Shown: positions 40,877-41,016 of the stretch, piece after piece
Numbering within the stretch: the stretch's first letter is position 1
How the letters are laid out: every line of letters begins with the position of its first letter
DNA from: Hyphomicrobiales bacterium
GTDB lineage: Bacteria > Pseudomonadota > Alphaproteobacteria > Rhizobiales > Xanthobacteraceae
Assembly: GCA_017305555.1 (NCBI GenBank)
Contig: JAFKKM010000049.1
Location: 1 to 41,016, forward strand
DNA length: 41,016 bases
Direction: 5' to 3'
Program-made: the position numbers and the translations under genes
Notes under the pieces: generated by a model
Told to the model about the DNA's origin: nothing
The model's database searches: none
What the model saw: the letters and a program-made list of their open reading frames with translations, nothing else

Positions 40877-41016
40877 CCCCCTTGGCTTGATCCAGTGTGA
40901 AGTAGACTCTGGCCCCACGACAAGGACCAGAGATGAAGCGCAACAGGTTCACCGAAGACCAGATCATCGGAATATTGAAGGAACAGGAGGCCGGGGTTGC
41001 GGTCGCCGATCTGTGC
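40876..41016 (+). mobile_element. Left end of an IS3-family insertion sequence (runs off the window)
   Basis: The sequence changes from the LuxR fragment to DNA leading into a transposase gene. A run of five C at 40878-40882 lies near the break and could mark the left inverted repeat, but the exact end cannot be fixed because the right end is outside the window. Confidence 0.6.
40933..41016 (+). CDS. IS3-family transposase OrfA, N-terminal 28 codons
   Basis: From ATG 40933 (AAGGACC nearby) the visible protein is [20 protein letters not shown] followed by GVAVADLC, at which point the window ends. This is the classic start of IS3-family (IS407-like) OrfA, a helix-turn-helix protein that pairs with OrfB by frameshifting to form the transposase. 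Confidence 0.85.
   Translation, partial: MKRNRFTEDQIIGILKEQEAGVAVADLC

Noticed and set aside
1-41016. CRISPR array or phage genes
   Set aside because: No regularly spaced repeat arrays and no integrase or structural phage genes were seen; the repeats found are REP-like palindromes or operator-type dyads.

Overview
The window looks like chromosome from an alphaproteobacterium of the Bradyrhizobium / Rhodopseudomonas / Afipia group (Nitrobacteraceae). I base this on the GC-rich coding style, the many Liv-type (branched-chain amino acid/HAAT) ABC importers, and short palindromes with a 'GCGCGGGCTTGACCCGCGC' core or a 'CCGGGCTTGTCCCGG'-like core, which I remember as typical REP elements of that family. 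No search could be run, so all family names come from recognising motifs.

Layout. 1-527: tail of a DHA2-type MFS efflux pump. 625-9245 (+): one operon-like run of enoyl-CoA hydratase, alpha/beta hydrolase, and a complete Liv-type importer (LivG, LivH, LivM, LivF, binding protein) with an acyl-CoA synthetase gene placed between livG and livH. This suggests import of a carboxylic acid followed by CoA activation. 9362-15442 (-): a second complete Liv-type importer followed by a ureidoglycolate lyase-like gene and an ornithine cyclodeaminase-family gene. 15605-24571 (-): an L-asparaginase, a DUF2848 protein, a third complete Liv-type importer, a cupin, and a two-component flavin monooxygenase (HpaB/HpaC type). 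A MarR-type regulator (24741-25331, +) is divergent from hpaC across a promoter region full of inverted repeats. 25650-27287 (+): an oxalate/formate-antiporter-family MFS protein with a 41-residue one-helix partner.

27.3-36.5 kb is the most interesting part: a selenocysteine/formate dehydrogenase island. It holds a tRNA-Sec gene (selC), a complete selB, and a three-gene NAD-type formate dehydrogenase whose catalytic subunit is interrupted by an in-frame UGA. That UGA has the Sec context (Cys-Asn-Arg-Thr-Sec-His) and a SECIS-like hairpin 18 nt downstream with a GGUCU loop. The formate dehydrogenase is arranged unusually: the N-terminal Fe-S part of the usual alpha subunit, including the [4Fe-4S] domain of the molybdopterin enzyme, is a separate gene at the far end of the operon, beyond a NuoE-NuoF fusion. 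Just upstream of selC is what looks like the last ~50 codons of another selB. Between selC and the intact selB lies a sequence resembling the 3' half of a second tRNA. A ~62-bp imperfect direct repeat, overlapping the 3' end of a ModE/FdsR-like regulator gene, flanks the island. Together these suggest that a foreign selB-plus-Sec-FDH cassette was recombined in next to a resident selC and displaced the resident selB.

36.7-41.0 kb is a decaying region: a CynX/NimT-type MFS gene with two frameshifts, an intact nucleoside deaminase and an ankyrin protein, a divergent LysR gene with one frameshift, a frameshifted HlyD 3' remnant, a LuxR-type HTH fragment, and the start of an IS3-family element that runs off the window.
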